From the IMG/VR virus record IMGVR_UViG_3300034104_004365, positions 1 to 40,795 of that record: a stretch of 40,795 bases of DNA. One strand, 5' to 3'. This stretch comes from a virus. A program made the position numbers and the translations under genes. Positions 25,243 through 35,232 of the stretch are shown here, one piece after another. Positions within the stretch are counted from its first letter, which is position 1; each line of letters opens with the position of its first letter. The notes beneath the pieces are model-generated. The model saw only the letters and a program-made list of their open reading frames with translations, searched no databases and was not told the origin of the DNA.

Positions 25243-27558
25243 TTACTTAATTAGATGAGCTATAACTTTAACCGCGGAATTTGCAACGGTCTGTTGAAGA
25301 TATAAATTCACGTTGGTATCTGAAGAACCAGTATTTGCTATAAATGTTCCAAGAGGAGATGCCGCGCCAGTTGAAGCAACTGTACCATAGACAGTCACAT
25401 ATGCATCGGTTGTGCCATTATGAGCAAGCACAAGTTCAGAAAGCTGTGTGCTGCTACCTTTCTTTACTTGAACTTCAAACTTGGCCGATGAATATGTTGC
25501 TTTAGGGAATGTGTAGATTAGCACTGCTCCAATTACATTTCCAATATCAGCATTTGCAGACACATCAACTACATAATCTGTTTTGAATGTGGTAGTTCCG
25601 CCAATTGCAACTGCACCTGATAAGGTTGATTGACCGGCAACTGTTAATGTTCCATCAGTCTCAATAGCAGTTGATGTAATGAATGTATTAACCGTAGCGT
25701 TACCAACATTAATTCTTGTTAATGTAAAATTAACATTGGCACCAACGTTCATTGCAACAGAAGCATTTGCTGTTGTGGTATTCATGGCACCAGAAAGAGT
25801 GCTCAATCCGGTTACACTTAGTGTATTCGAAAGTGTAGTAGCGCCAGTTACACCCATTGTATTAGATAATGTAGCAGCACCTGTAACACCAAATGTGTTG
25901 GATAATGTAGCAGCACCTGTAACACCAAGTGTGTTAGACAGTGTAGTAGCACCAGTTACACTAAGCGTATTTGATAATGTTGTAGTATTAGCAACCGATA
26001 GAGTACCATCAGTTTCAATAGCAGTAGCTGTAATGAATGTATTCTCAGAACTAGTACCGACAGTAATTCTTGTATTTGAAAGATTTACGTTAGCACCGAC
26101 ATTGATTCCAACCGAAGCATTCGCTGTTGTGGTATTCAATGCAGCATTTAGTGATGCAAGACCTGCAACAGTTAGAGTATTTGAAAGAGTTGTAGTATTA
26201 GTAACTGTGAGTGTGCCGTCTGTTTCAATTGCAGTAGCTGTAATGAATGTATTAACAGTATTATTGCCAACATTAAATCTATCTAATGTAAGATTAACAT
26301 TAGCACCAATATTTACAGCTGTAGAAGCATTTGCTGTTGTGGTATTTAGTGCAGCATTCAATGATGCAAGACCCGCAACAGTTAGAGTATTTGATAGTGT
26401 TGCAGTATTAGTAACCGCCAACGTATCAGATAATGTGGTAGCTCCAGTAACTGTTAATGTACCATCAGTCTCAATTGCAGTAGCTGTAATGAATGTATTT
26501 TGTAAACCAGTACCAACTGTAATTCTTGTATTTGAAAGATTTACGTTAGCGCCAACATTCATTGAAACGTTTGCATTTACTGTCGTTGTGTTTACATTAC
26601 CAGAAGCGTTTGCTAGACCAACTACTGTCAGTGTATTCGATAGAGTAGCATTGCCAGTGACAGCAATGGTGTTTGAGAATATAGCATTACCTGTGATAGC
26701 AACGGCATTTGAGAATGTAGCATTACCTGTTACAGCAATAGTGTTTGACAGAGTAGCATTACCAGTAACAGCAATCGTATTCGATAATATAACATTGCCT
26801 GTTACTGCTAAAGTGTTTGAAAGTGTAGTGTTGCCAGTAACAGCAATTGTATTTGCAAAGTTGGCATTTGATGTTACGTTTGCAGCACCGGAGATTGTTA
26901 GGTAGTTTGTTGGTGTAATCACCAGGTTAGCAATACCAGTCCAAGAACCATTACCAAACTTACTGTCGAATGAACTGTTACCAACAACTATCGTATCAGC
27001 ATTTGCAAACACATTTGCACCAATAGCCACCATTGTGGTATTACCAACAAACAAACCAGTACTAAAAGCATTTGCAGTCATATTTGCAGTAGTTGTACTA
27101 TCTGCAACTTGAATGCGTGTTGGCCGAATATTCGTGTTGACAGTACTGCTAGATTGTGTTATAATCAGACTACTGTTTACAATAGAATTAGCAGTTCCTA
27201 AGCCAAGGTGAACACCAAGTGGACTCATGAAACTGTTAGAAGTACTGTTACCAACCAGAACGCGAATACCAGCATCAGCAGCAACATATGCAGTTGCATT
27301 CGAAGTAATTACAAGATTGGCAGAGTTACCAGTCTGAACATTACCACCACGTAGTGCAGTTCCGACAGCGATAGTATTTGCACCAAATGTACCCCAAAGC
27401 TGAGCAGTGCGAGCAATAGTATTATTGCCGGTATTAGCAACAGTAGTATTTGCAGTAATAATTTCAGTGGAAAATGCTGACAGGAGCTCGTTAGTCTGGA
27501 GCAACCAAACTTCAAAGCTATCAGTAATGATATCAACGTTAGCTACTTGTCTTGACAT
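25243..27558 (-). CDS. Repetitive Asn/Thr-rich fibre or tail-spike-like protein
   Basis: This 771-aa protein opens [18 protein letters not shown] and [17 protein letters not shown], an N-terminal region seen in fibre-associated proteins of T4-like marine phages. After a beta-type segment to about residue 230 it becomes highly repetitive. Two blocks of tandem 12-residue units (consensus [12 protein letters not shown]; seven and five copies) alternate with a larger unit present four times ([18 protein letters not shown] through [15 protein letters not shown]). This suggests a stacked beta-solenoid or triple-beta shaft. The last 125 residues ([39 protein letters not shown]) form a non-repetitive domain, probably a tip or docking domain. 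No enzyme motif and no S74 domain are visible. It starts on the stop codon of the 69-aa gene. Confidence 0.75.
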   Translation of the reverse strand: MSRQVANVDIITDSFEVWLLQTNELLSAFSTEIITANTTVANTGNNTIARTAQLWGTFGANTIAVGTALRGGNVQTGNSANLVITSNATAYVAADAGIRVLVGNSTSNSFMSPLGVHLGLGTANSIVNSSLIITQSSSTVNTNIRPTRIQVADSTTTANMTANAFSTGLFVGNTTMVAIGANVFANADTIVVGNSSFDSKFGNGSWTGIANLVITPTNYLTISGAANVTSNANFANTIAVTGNTTLSNTLAVTGNVILSNTIAVTGNATLSNTIAVTGNATFSNAVAITGNAIFSNTIAVTGNATLSNTLTVVGLANASGNVNTTTVNANVSMNVGANVNLSNTRITVGTGLQNTFITATAIETDGTLTVTGATTLSDTLAVTNTATLSNTLTVAGLASLNAALNTTTANASTAVNIGANVNLTLDRFNVGNNTVNTFITATAIETDGTLTVTNTTTLSNTLTVAGLASLNAALNTTTANASVGINVGANVNLSNTRITVGTSSENTFITATAIETDGTLSVANTTTLSNTLSVTGATTLSNTLGVTGAATLSNTFGVTGAATLSNTMGVTGATTLSNTLSVTGLSTLSGAMNTTTANASVAMNVGANVNFTLTRINVGNATVNTFITSTAIETDGTLTVAGQSTLSGAVAIGGTTTFKTDYVVDVSANADIGNVIGAVLIYTFPKATYSSAKFEVQVKKGSSTQLSELVLAHNGTTDAYVTVYGTVASTGAASPLGTFIANTGSSDTNVNLYLQQTVANSAVKVIAHLIK
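25625..26870 (-). repeat. Tandem 36-base repeats and a four-copy larger repeat in the 771-aa gene
   Basis: Twelve-residue units (36 bases) occur in two clusters, near 26630-26860 and 25805-25985. A larger unit containing the plus-strand string GTAATGAATGTATT recurs near 25678, 26032, 26242 and 26490. The high identity at the DNA level suggests recent expansion or gene conversion. Confidence 0.85.
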
Positions 27559-27767
27559 TAATTATTCCTGTGTATTAACTGCAATAAAAGAGACTTGATT
27601 TCAGTAAGTTCATTCTCTACTTCAGCCATTCTCTTGCACAAACTGTTGTTTCTTTTGCTTGCTTCTCTTGCAGCTAAGAATTTCTTATATTCTTCTTCAT
27701 TGTTATTTATGATAGCGCCAGAGTCGGTATCCTTTACATATCCTTGATGATTTGTATCTACAAGCAT
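27558..27767 (-). CDS. Small coiled-coil protein, unknown function
   Basis: This 69-aa protein begins MLVDTNHQGYVKDTDSGAII with NNNEEEYKKFLAAREASKR and ends in a predicted coiled coil (MAEVENELTEIKSLLLQLI). The N-terminal phrase with YVKDTDSGAIIN and NEEEYKKF is familiar from small, uncharacterised proteins in T4-like marine phages. It is coupled by one-base overlaps (TAATG) to both the 702-aa gene before it and the 771-aa gene after it, so it probably acts with these structural proteins as a scaffold, chaperone or minor virion component. Function not known. Confidence 0.65.
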   Translation of the reverse strand: MLVDTNHQGYVKDTDSGAIINNNEEEYKKFLAAREASKRNNSLCKRMAEVENELTEIKSLLLQLIHRNN

Positions 27768-29875
27768 TATGCAGAAACTCCGATCACTTGGATTTGCTCT
27801 ACCTTAGGAACAACGTGAGTATTTTCTGAAAGAAGAACCACCTTGATTTGCATTGTATTGTATGTATCAAATTCAGTGTAAGAAGAAGTTACATAGCGTG
27901 CAACGTTGTCATTGGCAATGTTATTCCAAGCAACGTTCTTGTATTTCAGCTTTTCAATACCAACATCACCTACAATATTAGCATTCGTAATTGGTTTAAA
28001 AAGAGTGATTGCTCCAGTTGCACCTGGAGATGCTGGAGCAGTTACAGTGGCTACTGGAAACACTTCATGGTTTTGTGGAGTAAGAATACTGTATATTCTA
28101 ATCAAATCGCCAGTTGCAAGAGTTGACGTCTGATCTGCAGTTGTAACAATATTGTTACTGCTTGTTGTTGTCAAAAAGTTGCCAGATAAGCTAGCATGAA
28201 CTTCTGGATATTGTGGAAGACCATAAGTGTATTCCCACAAATCCTTCGGATCTTCTGTGCTGTATCTATCAGTGTTATTCTTTAACTCTAATGGAGTCCA
28301 TGACTTGTCGTCAAACGCATCTTTGTCAGCAGAATTATGCAACTTAGCATAAACTTTAATCTGAGTACCAGATGGACGATAACCAGCTAGATAAACTACA
28401 ACGTCTTCAGCATACTTACCTTCACCGAATGAAATCTTCTTAGAGATATACTTGGTTTTAGCAAGACCGTTGCGATCAACTTCTGTATCGTAATTCGTAA
28501 TACTACCACGTGTTGCAGTAATAGTATTATTAATATCATTTTGATAGAAGAAGAAATCAAGCTCGTTTGTTTTGAGATAAGGAACAGAGAATCTATTTGC
28601 TTCAGCAACTGCAACGTTAAAGCTTACATTAACAACTGCTGACTTTCTTTCAGTTCCAAACAGATTTGAGTTGATTACTTCAAGTGATCGAGAAAGAATG
28701 TATGATTCTCTCGGAGGATTATTAAACTTCAGAAGCTCAAGATTGTCTGTTGTTGCAGGTATGTAATCTGTAGAGTTAGCAATTGCATACACCATCGAAT
28801 AATCAGATGTTGTAGGATTACCAATCAGGAACTTTGGTTGAAAGTTATCAACTTTGAATTTATCAATTGAAGCTACGTTTGCCGAAGCACCAGATCTTTC
28901 TGCAATAATTCTTGTACCAGTGACAAACTTAAAACCACTATTTGCTGCGTTAGAATCAACAAGATAAATCTTATTCTTAGTGTAGTCGACATAATATGCA
29001 ACACCAATTGGTGGAACTTTCAGTCCAATTCCAGTAGCAGTAAAGCTTGGGAATTTGTCAACAGTCATAGTAGTAGCATCAATAACGTTTGTAATTGTAA
29101 GAACATTTCTTACTGAACCATTGGTAACTACAATTTTATCATTAATGCTGTAATTGGAGAATACTCCAGTTCCAGAAGCTCTTACAATTGTATTGCTCGA
29201 TGAAGAAACATTCACTGTGATATCAGCAGCATCCGCAATGTTTTGATAAACATATTCGCCACTTGCGATAGATCCAACTGTTGTTCGATCAATTGTAAAG
29301 AACTCATAGTCTTTATTGACAAGTGGAATAGTAATATTATCAGAATTAAATTGTGCAACCTTTACGCCAAACTTAAGATCTTTATTACTAAACTTATCAT
29401 AGCTATTTGAGTTAGTTGCTTTGTAAAGAAAACCATCAAAGCGTGACTGTGAACCTGGTGAAGCAGTGTTAGTTACACCGCCAGCTCCTACTAGTCTATC
29501 TCCCTGAACATTGGTCCAGATGTCATATGCTGGATCGTTATACTTAATAACAATGCCATAGAAACGTCCAGATTTAATCAGAACTGGATTTGAAAATCCA
29601 ACAACCGTCGGTGTCTGCGCATCGTTACTAATATTAACAGAATCATAATCTATTGATTTTACTGAATTTACAAGCACACGATTTGGATTAGGATCTCCGT
29701 TTTCTACTTCGCAAATCCAAACGTTGATGCCGGGTTTAAAAGCACCGCTCACGTTTGCGTTTTGCGCAGGCTTGGCCTTAAAGAATAGATCTACGGAAGT
29801 CAACATGATTTCAGCCGCGTTTGCAACTGTATCAGGATTTACATAAAATGTTTGGATATAGTCAAATGTCGACAT
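27767..29875 (-). CDS. Large virion structural protein, baseplate/fibre region
   Basis: This 702-aa protein starts MSTFDYIQTFYVNPDTVAN, then VDLFFKAKPAQNANVSG and GINVWICEVENGDPNP, a signature of large structural proteins that follow the DUF4815-type protein in marine T4-like phages. It is beta-rich with no catalytic motif. Landmarks are NPVLIKSGRFYGIVIKYND near residue 100, a repeated Ig-like area, LARSLEVINSNLFGTE-type sequence in the middle, and a C-terminal domain ending HVVPKVEQIQVIGVSA. It occupies the place of T4 genes 9-11 relative to gp8 and gp13, but similarity to T4 gp9, gp10 or gp11 is not visible. The ribosome binding site is GAGGAAT. A role at the baseplate periphery is inferred from order. 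Confidence 0.6.
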   Translation of the reverse strand: MSTFDYIQTFYVNPDTVANAAEIMLTSVDLFFKAKPAQNANVSGAFKPGINVWICEVENGDPNPNRVLVNSVKSIDYDSVNISNDAQTPTVVGFSNPVLIKSGRFYGIVIKYNDPAYDIWTNVQGDRLVGAGGVTNTASPGSQSRFDGFLYKATNSNSYDKFSNKDLKFGVKVAQFNSDNITIPLVNKDYEFFTIDRTTVGSIASGEYVYQNIADAADITVNVSSSSNTIVRASGTGVFSNYSINDKIVVTNGSVRNVLTITNVIDATTMTVDKFPSFTATGIGLKVPPIGVAYYVDYTKNKIYLVDSNAANSGFKFVTGTRIIAERSGASANVASIDKFKVDNFQPKFLIGNPTTSDYSMVYAIANSTDYIPATTDNLELLKFNNPPRESYILSRSLEVINSNLFGTERKSAVVNVSFNVAVAEANRFSVPYLKTNELDFFFYQNDINNTITATRGSITNYDTEVDRNGLAKTKYISKKISFGEGKYAEDVVVYLAGYRPSGTQIKVYAKLHNSADKDAFDDKSWTPLELKNNTDRYSTEDPKDLWEYTYGLPQYPEVHASLSGNFLTTTSSNNIVTTADQTSTLATGDLIRIYSILTPQNHEVFPVATVTAPASPGATGAITLFKPITNANIVGDVGIEKLKYKNVAWNNIANDNVARYVTSSYTEFDTYNTMQIKVVLLSENTHVVPKVEQIQVIGVSA

Positions 29876-29897
29876 TCATTCCTCTTAATCTTTTCTT

Positions 29898-29905
29898 TAT
29901 TTATT
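29898..29905 (-). promoter_or_regulatory. Late promoter-like element upstream of the 702-aa gene
   Basis: The minus strand reads AATAAATA, one base from the T4 late consensus. It lies 23-30 bases upstream of the ATG at 29875, in the 31-base gap after the 1773-aa gene. It may start a transcript for the fibre accessory genes from 29875 to 21028. Confidence 0.4.
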
Positions 29906-29906
29906 C

Positions 29907-32900
29907 TTAGCGAAGGCGCTCATTAAGATTATCCCAGTCAAAAATACGAACGTTGTTATTTTCAACAGCGTCATAAATTGATTGCGAACTAAATCCTGCA
30001 GGAATTCCCGATGCAGCGGGTCTATCTGTTGTAGCCACCTGTGTAGCAGTTTGTGATGTATTCAGTGCAATTGGCTGATCATATCCAAATGGCAGACTTG
30101 TGTAGTATTTAACACCAATAGAACCAGTTGATTTTGAGTTGCCATCATACGATTGAACCGTAAACACCTTTACACCAGCTTTTGATGCAGCAAGCTTATT
30201 TTGCTGCTCAAGATCAGTAGTAGCTTCATTGATTCCTGCATCATAGTAGAAATCAAAGTTAAGAGTACCATTGACGTCTGTCAGAAGACCGCTTGTGTTT
30301 GTTGTTGATGTTCTTGACTGCGCACACTTAGATGTCTGATCTTCATTTTCAAACATGAACTTATGATATGTATTTGGCTTCAACCCAGTGACAGAAATTG
30401 AGAATTTCTGCGCATCAGAGATAAACTCACCAAGTGGAATTGAACCAAAGATATCATTCATAAAGTTTGTTGACAGACTGATTGTGAATTCAGGCGGTGA
30501 AATTGTATGCACAACACCTGTGTAATCAAAGTTTGCCGGATTTGGAACAATACGAGTTTCAGTGGTTACCACATCCGATGGATAATATAGCTTAAATCCA
30601 TAGGTTCCAGATTTTCCATGGGCACCATGGTTCTTACCCTTGTAAACACGAAGCTTATAGTAAATACCATCATTCGGGTTGTGTGTCCAAAGAAGTTTAA
30701 ACTTATCTTCAATGAAGCCGCCAACAGGTCCATAAGACTTGCGTGTAGTAGAACCAGGATTTTCGATCTTTCTGCCATCGTTTAGAATGCTGAGGCCTTT
30801 GGAAGAAATATCAGCATTTGTAATTGGAAGAGCAGCTGCTGATGTATATGTCGAAACATAAGTACCACCAGATGTTGTTGACTGGAATACTTCAAGAGCT
30901 ATGTTATTATCACGGCTATTAATATAGAATTCAGCAGGTCCTGCTAGACTGCTGAATGTATAGAAGAATTCTTCATATACTGAGCCATTGTCGCTGCGAG
31001 CTGTACTGCGTTGAGACTGAATAGCAACTTCAGTTTTCTGAGTAACCACTAGAACTTCAACTGGTCCAGATGTAATTACAGCACCATCAGTAGCATCATT
31101 TTGAGCTACGATTGTAAATTCATTATATGGAAGAGTTACAATACCTGTTGAATTGTCTTCTGGTTTAAATTCAAGATTCAGTTCAGTTAACTTAGGACCA
31201 AGTTGATCTTCCTTAATCGTACCATAGAACTCTGGGTTTCCAAGATCCGAATAGTTATAATCTGTAAATGGATCTACAAAGAAACCAAAGCGGAAGCGAT
31301 CATTCAGTGCGTCAAGCGACGAAGGAATATATCTTGCTTTTGCAAGAGCTTCAGCAAGCGTAAATGATACGTAGTATTCAAGAGTCTTGATACGATTCTC
31401 AAGAGAAGCGATATCAGTCATCTTGTATCCCTTAACTTGGATACGTGAACGATCAGTTGCACTAATAAGTTGAGTTACAGTATAATTCTTAACTCTTCTT
31501 CCGAATGATTCGTTAGCAACCTTCGTATCAATAATCTTAGCCATATCGGCAGATTTTGATTCTGGTAGAGAAGGATAAGGTGGAATTCTAAGAATTTGCA
31601 GTGTAATGCTGTTTTGTGGTTCTGGTGGAATTTCATCCTGTGCACCATTCTTACCAGCACGAACAACGAAGTCTCTGTTGCTATCTACAACAACGCGATC
31701 TGATCTTCCTAGATAATATACAATATTAGCAGTTAGATCTGTATCTGGTACTGGGAAATATTTTTCGCCAGCACTAAATCTATTTGCAGAACTTGGCTCA
31801 GACGGATTAATAATAGACAGAGCGTTTGCTCCAGCCGGTACATTAGAAATGTCTGTAACCAGTTGAATTGTATTTGCAGAGCGTGGACGGAAATCATATT
31901 GATCACGTAGATCATAGTACTTACCGCTCGTTCCAAGAACTTCTGGAATTTCCATTGTATGGACACTTTCAGATCCAGACAATGTTGCAAAGTCTAATGT
32001 ATCATCGACTGTATAAGAACTGATTGTCTTAACACCTGAATCACCGCCAGTAAATACGTCGTATTGTACAAGCAGAATATCATTAGATACAAGGGCATCT
32101 GCACGAGGTTTTCTATACAGATAAGAAGTATCTAAATAGTCTTCCTTTTGATTAATATCAATATAGAAGTCATTCGTCACATCAGATACACCATAGGTGT
32201 TTCCAGTAAAGAATACTGGTTGACCAGTTACTGTATGATTTTCTGATGTTAATGTTGCTCCTATTTGGATATTTGCTCCACCACGAGTAGAAGCAAGAGC
32301 CATACCGGTGCTGTTAGCATAAACTGCAAAGTAAGTTCCTCCATCTGTAAGATTTGTAACTGTTGTTGTATTATCAGCGTAAACTACCGAATCACCATTT
32401 GCAAATGGATTATTAGATATCTGAATAAACGCAGTTTGTGTACCAGAATTTATAATGCCAGTATTAGCATTAAAGTTAAGAGCTCGTGATTGGCCATTTG
32501 CTACATATACTTTTCTTAAACGGAAAGCATCAGAAACACCAAGTGCCCAAGGACCGCGAGTACCGCCAGCGTTATTTGAACAAACAGCACGTGTATAAAT
32601 CGAGCGAGTTACACCTTTTACTGCTGACGCAATATTGTTTCTAGTTGCATTGTAAACAACCATCACATCCGCAGATGTTGAAGTTCCAGAACTTGCATTA
32701 GCAATAGTGTTTGCTAGAGCAATAACCATAGTATCTGGTGATGTAACAGTGGCTGTGCGAGTTATTTTGCTAGTGAGTGAAATTGGAACATTTGCTGGAT
32801 AGTAAAGCTTTACTGAACCGCCAGAATATGTTTGACCAGGACCCGAAGTAAGAATCATTGATGATGCGCCAGTTACCTGAGCAACCTGTCTAATAACTTC

Positions 32901-35228
32901 ATTACCGCCTGAGCTGTTTAGAAACTTAACAAAGTCGCCAGCACTAAATACATTCAAGAAGTTAGTACCGCCGGCACCGGCAACTTGAAGATTTGAAGTA
33001 GAACTTGCACCAATAGAAATTGTTCCAGATGCGTTTGCTAGTGCCTGATAGTTTCCTTTAGGAATAACTAGCAATTCTTTCTTTGCCGAATCACCAAGAA
33101 CTCCAGTGTATGGGAAAGTTTCGCCCGAACCAAGATTTAACGTAATTTCGCCAGTTGAGAGCGCTGTTTCAGCGTCATTAATGGTTCTATATGTATATGT
33201 AATTCTTTCTGCTGATCGCATAGCAGGAACAGAACTATATAATAGAGAAGTGCCAGCAGAATCTTCTAGAATTGCAGCGCCAGAAGCACTAAGAATAACG
33301 TCGGCAATACCCTTGTTTGTTCCACCATAATAGATTGAACGAACGTCGCCGAAGTTTTTTCCACCTTCCATGACAACATCGAAAAGATAGAGTCTGTATA
33401 CAGCATTTGGTGTTCCGACTTCACCCGTTTCAAGTGTAACAGAACGAATTCTTGCTTCGCCGAGTTTTGTTCCTGGAGCAGAAATTGCGCTACCGGCTGG
33501 TGCACCAGTTGTGACGTAGGTAGCAGGAGTTCCTTGAAGATCAACCTTGGCACCTTTGTTGAAATCAAAGTTTCCGGCAAGTTCTTTTACACGAACATAA
33601 TTGCCGTATCCAAGACGAATTCTTGCAGCAGGATTGTTTGATGTTGCAATACCTTTAGCAACACTGGTGCTATATTCGCCTGTTTCTACTCTGAAACCAT
33701 TGATATAAGCTTTGCCGGGATCAACTGACATCTTAAACGCGGTTCGCGTTTCTGAGAAAGTCTTAGAATCTCTTATATTTACGATGAATTGATCTAGAAC
33801 ATAGTTACCAGATTCTTCGTATGTTCTTTGAGCAATCTGGTTGCCAATTACATTATATACAGTTGATAAATTCTTCTTATATGGACGACCGTCAGCAAAC
33901 TCGATAATTGGAAGGAAGTCGGTATTTGCATCTGCAACTTCCTTATCAAGAACACGAAGTTCTGGAGTTAGCTTAAGACGATCAGCACCAGGAGCTGCGT
34001 AGTTATAAGTGCCAGTAGCGTTATCAAGAAGTGATGTATCTTCATTGCTATCAATAATATCCTCAGATGTGTAGAAGCCTACAGATTTATTGAAGTCTGT
34101 GTTGGAATACTTACTTACAACTGCTAACTGTGGAGATACTCTTGAGAAGAATCCCTTCTGGTAAATAGTACCTTCATCAACAGTTACACCATAACCAGTA
34201 CCAATTGGAACTTGTGCTGTATTAGCAACAGTAATTGTTGCCATGTAATTAAGAGCTTCAACATCTAAATCAGCAATTTCTGTTGCAGACAGAGCTGATG
34301 TAGATTGCTTCATTACTGTTACATGTGGTGGTACATAATATCCAGCACCTTGACTGGTAACAGAGATCGCTGTGATTTTACGTGAAGCATCTGTTACTAG
34401 AGATCCAGCTGCACCTGTACCAATTAGCGCTACAACGTTTGCAGTAGCAAATGGCGAAGTTGAGTTTCTAATTGTTTCACCAACACCAACACGCCATAAG
34501 GTAGTATTGGCAGTACCAGCAGCAAGATTATTTGCATATGGTCTAACTTTTAGAATAAGAACTTCAGAATTTGTAGTAGCATCTGTCGATATAATAACAA
34601 GATTAGCTACACCATTTTGAATTGTATGGCCTGCTAAAAATGCGCCAGCTGGGAATGTTGTACCACCAATTGAGTTTTGTACAGCAATAGCTGAAACAAC
34701 TACTACTCCATCAGTATTACTAAACAACGTTGAACCGTTATTTACTCGTGTCTTAAAGATTGGATAAAGTGGACTATATACAGTTAAAGTTTGACCTGCA
34801 GCAAATGTAAAGGTATTCGAATCTGAACCAGACGAATTATACTTTACATAAAGAGTATTTAGATCTGGAGAACGTGATTCGAATCCAGCAACAGTCTTAA
34901 CAATATGACCAGCTACGTTTGAGCTGTTACGTACAGACATACCTTCGTAAGCAGTAACAGAAATTGGTGTTCCATCAGTTTCTGTATCTTTAATCTTTAC
35001 ATAAGGAAGAACGTCGTGGCGAATAATGTTACAACCTTCAATGATTGTACCGCGCTTAAAGATGTTGTCGCCAAACTTCTCAACTTGGTTTTGCAGAATA
35101 CTCTGGAGTTGATTTAGCTCACGTGCCTGAACTGCTACGCCCGGACGGAAAAGAACACGATAAAAGTTCTTTGTTGGATCGTAGTCGTCGTAGTATGGAA
35201 ATACGTTTAGGTCTGTTTGCAGAGCCAT
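29907..35228 (-). CDS. DUF4815-type giant structural protein
   Basis: This 1773-aa protein begins with the recognisable DUF4815 signature: LNVFPYYDDYDPTKNFYRVL, FRPGVAVQARELNQLQSIL and QNQVEKFGDNIFKRGTIIEG within the first 70 residues. Proteins of this type are large virion components in T4-like phages, encoded between gene 8 and the fibre genes; their exact place in the particle is not settled. The middle contains one copy of the ring-type repeat also seen in the gene 7-position protein (near 32265-32420: FANGDSVVYADN through STRGGANIQIG). Conserved phrases near the C-terminus include TGLKPNTYHKFMFENED and NLDFDFYYDAG-type sequence. The ATG at 35228 has GGAG upstream and lies four bases after gp8. 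It is probably a baseplate-peripheral connector for fibres. Confidence 0.8.
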   Translation of the reverse strand: MALQTDLNVFPYYDDYDPTKNFYRVLFRPGVAVQARELNQLQSILQNQVEKFGDNIFKRGTIIEGCNIIRHDVLPYVKIKDTETDGTPISVTAYEGMSVRNSSNVAGHIVKTVAGFESRSPDLNTLYVKYNSSGSDSNTFTFAAGQTLTVYSPLYPIFKTRVNNGSTLFSNTDGVVVVSAIAVQNSIGGTTFPAGAFLAGHTIQNGVANLVIISTDATTNSEVLILKVRPYANNLAAGTANTTLWRVGVGETIRNSTSPFATANVVALIGTGAAGSLVTDASRKITAISVTSQGAGYYVPPHVTVMKQSTSALSATEIADLDVEALNYMATITVANTAQVPIGTGYGVTVDEGTIYQKGFFSRVSPQLAVVSKYSNTDFNKSVGFYTSEDIIDSNEDTSLLDNATGTYNYAAPGADRLKLTPELRVLDKEVADANTDFLPIIEFADGRPYKKNLSTVYNVIGNQIAQRTYEESGNYVLDQFIVNIRDSKTFSETRTAFKMSVDPGKAYINGFRVETGEYSTSVAKGIATSNNPAARIRLGYGNYVRVKELAGNFDFNKGAKVDLQGTPATYVTTGAPAGSAISAPGTKLGEARIRSVTLETGEVGTPNAVYRLYLFDVVMEGGKNFGDVRSIYYGGTNKGIADVILSASGAAILEDSAGTSLLYSSVPAMRSAERITYTYRTINDAETALSTGEITLNLGSGETFPYTGVLGDSAKKELLVIPKGNYQALANASGTISIGASSTSNLQVAGAGGTNFLNVFSAGDFVKFLNSSGGNEVIRQVAQVTGASSMILTSGPGQTYSGGSVKLYYPANVPISLTSKITRTATVTSPDTMVIALANTIANASSGTSTSADVMVVYNATRNNIASAVKGVTRSIYTRAVCSNNAGGTRGPWALGVSDAFRLRKVYVANGQSRALNFNANTGIINSGTQTAFIQISNNPFANGDSVVYADNTTTVTNLTDGGTYFAVYANSTGMALASTRGGANIQIGATLTSENHTVTGQPVFFTGNTYGVSDVTNDFYIDINQKEDYLDTSYLYRKPRADALVSNDILLVQYDVFTGGDSGVKTISSYTVDDTLDFATLSGSESVHTMEIPEVLGTSGKYYDLRDQYDFRPRSANTIQLVTDISNVPAGANALSIINPSEPSSANRFSAGEKYFPVPDTDLTANIVYYLGRSDRVVVDSNRDFVVRAGKNGAQDEIPPEPQNSITLQILRIPPYPSLPESKSADMAKIIDTKVANESFGRRVKNYTVTQLISATDRSRIQVKGYKMTDIASLENRIKTLEYYVSFTLAEALAKARYIPSSLDALNDRFRFGFFVDPFTDYNYSDLGNPEFYGTIKEDQLGPKLTELNLEFKPEDNSTGIVTLPYNEFTIVAQNDATDGAVITSGPVEVLVVTQKTEVAIQSQRSTARSDNGSVYEEFFYTFSSLAGPAEFYINSRDNNIALEVFQSTTSGGTYVSTYTSAAALPITNADISSKGLSILNDGRKIENPGSTTRKSYGPVGGFIEDKFKLLWTHNPNDGIYYKLRVYKGKNHGAHGKSGTYGFKLYYPSDVVTTETRIVPNPANFDYTGVVHTISPPEFTISLSTNFMNDIFGSIPLGEFISDAQKFSISVTGLKPNTYHKFMFENEDQTSKCAQSRTSTTNTSGLLTDVNGTLNFDFYYDAGINEATTDLEQQNKLAASKAGVKVFTVQSYDGNSKSTGSIGVKYYTSLPFGYDQPIALNTSQTATQVATTDRPAASGIPAGFSSQSIYDAVENNNVRIFDWDNLNERLR

Positions 35229-35232
35229 TTAA

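Noticed and set aside
25679-26905. Plus-strand open frame of 408 codons opposite the 771-aa repeat gene
   Set aside because: It mirrors the 36-base repeats as Val/Ala/Pro-rich sequence and has no ribosome binding site or family pattern. The sense strand gene is well supported.
27700-27715. CATAAATA inside the 69-aa gene as a late promoter
   Set aside because: It is one mismatch from consensus but lies within coding sequence about 150 bases from the next start, so it is not better than chance in A/T-rich DNA.
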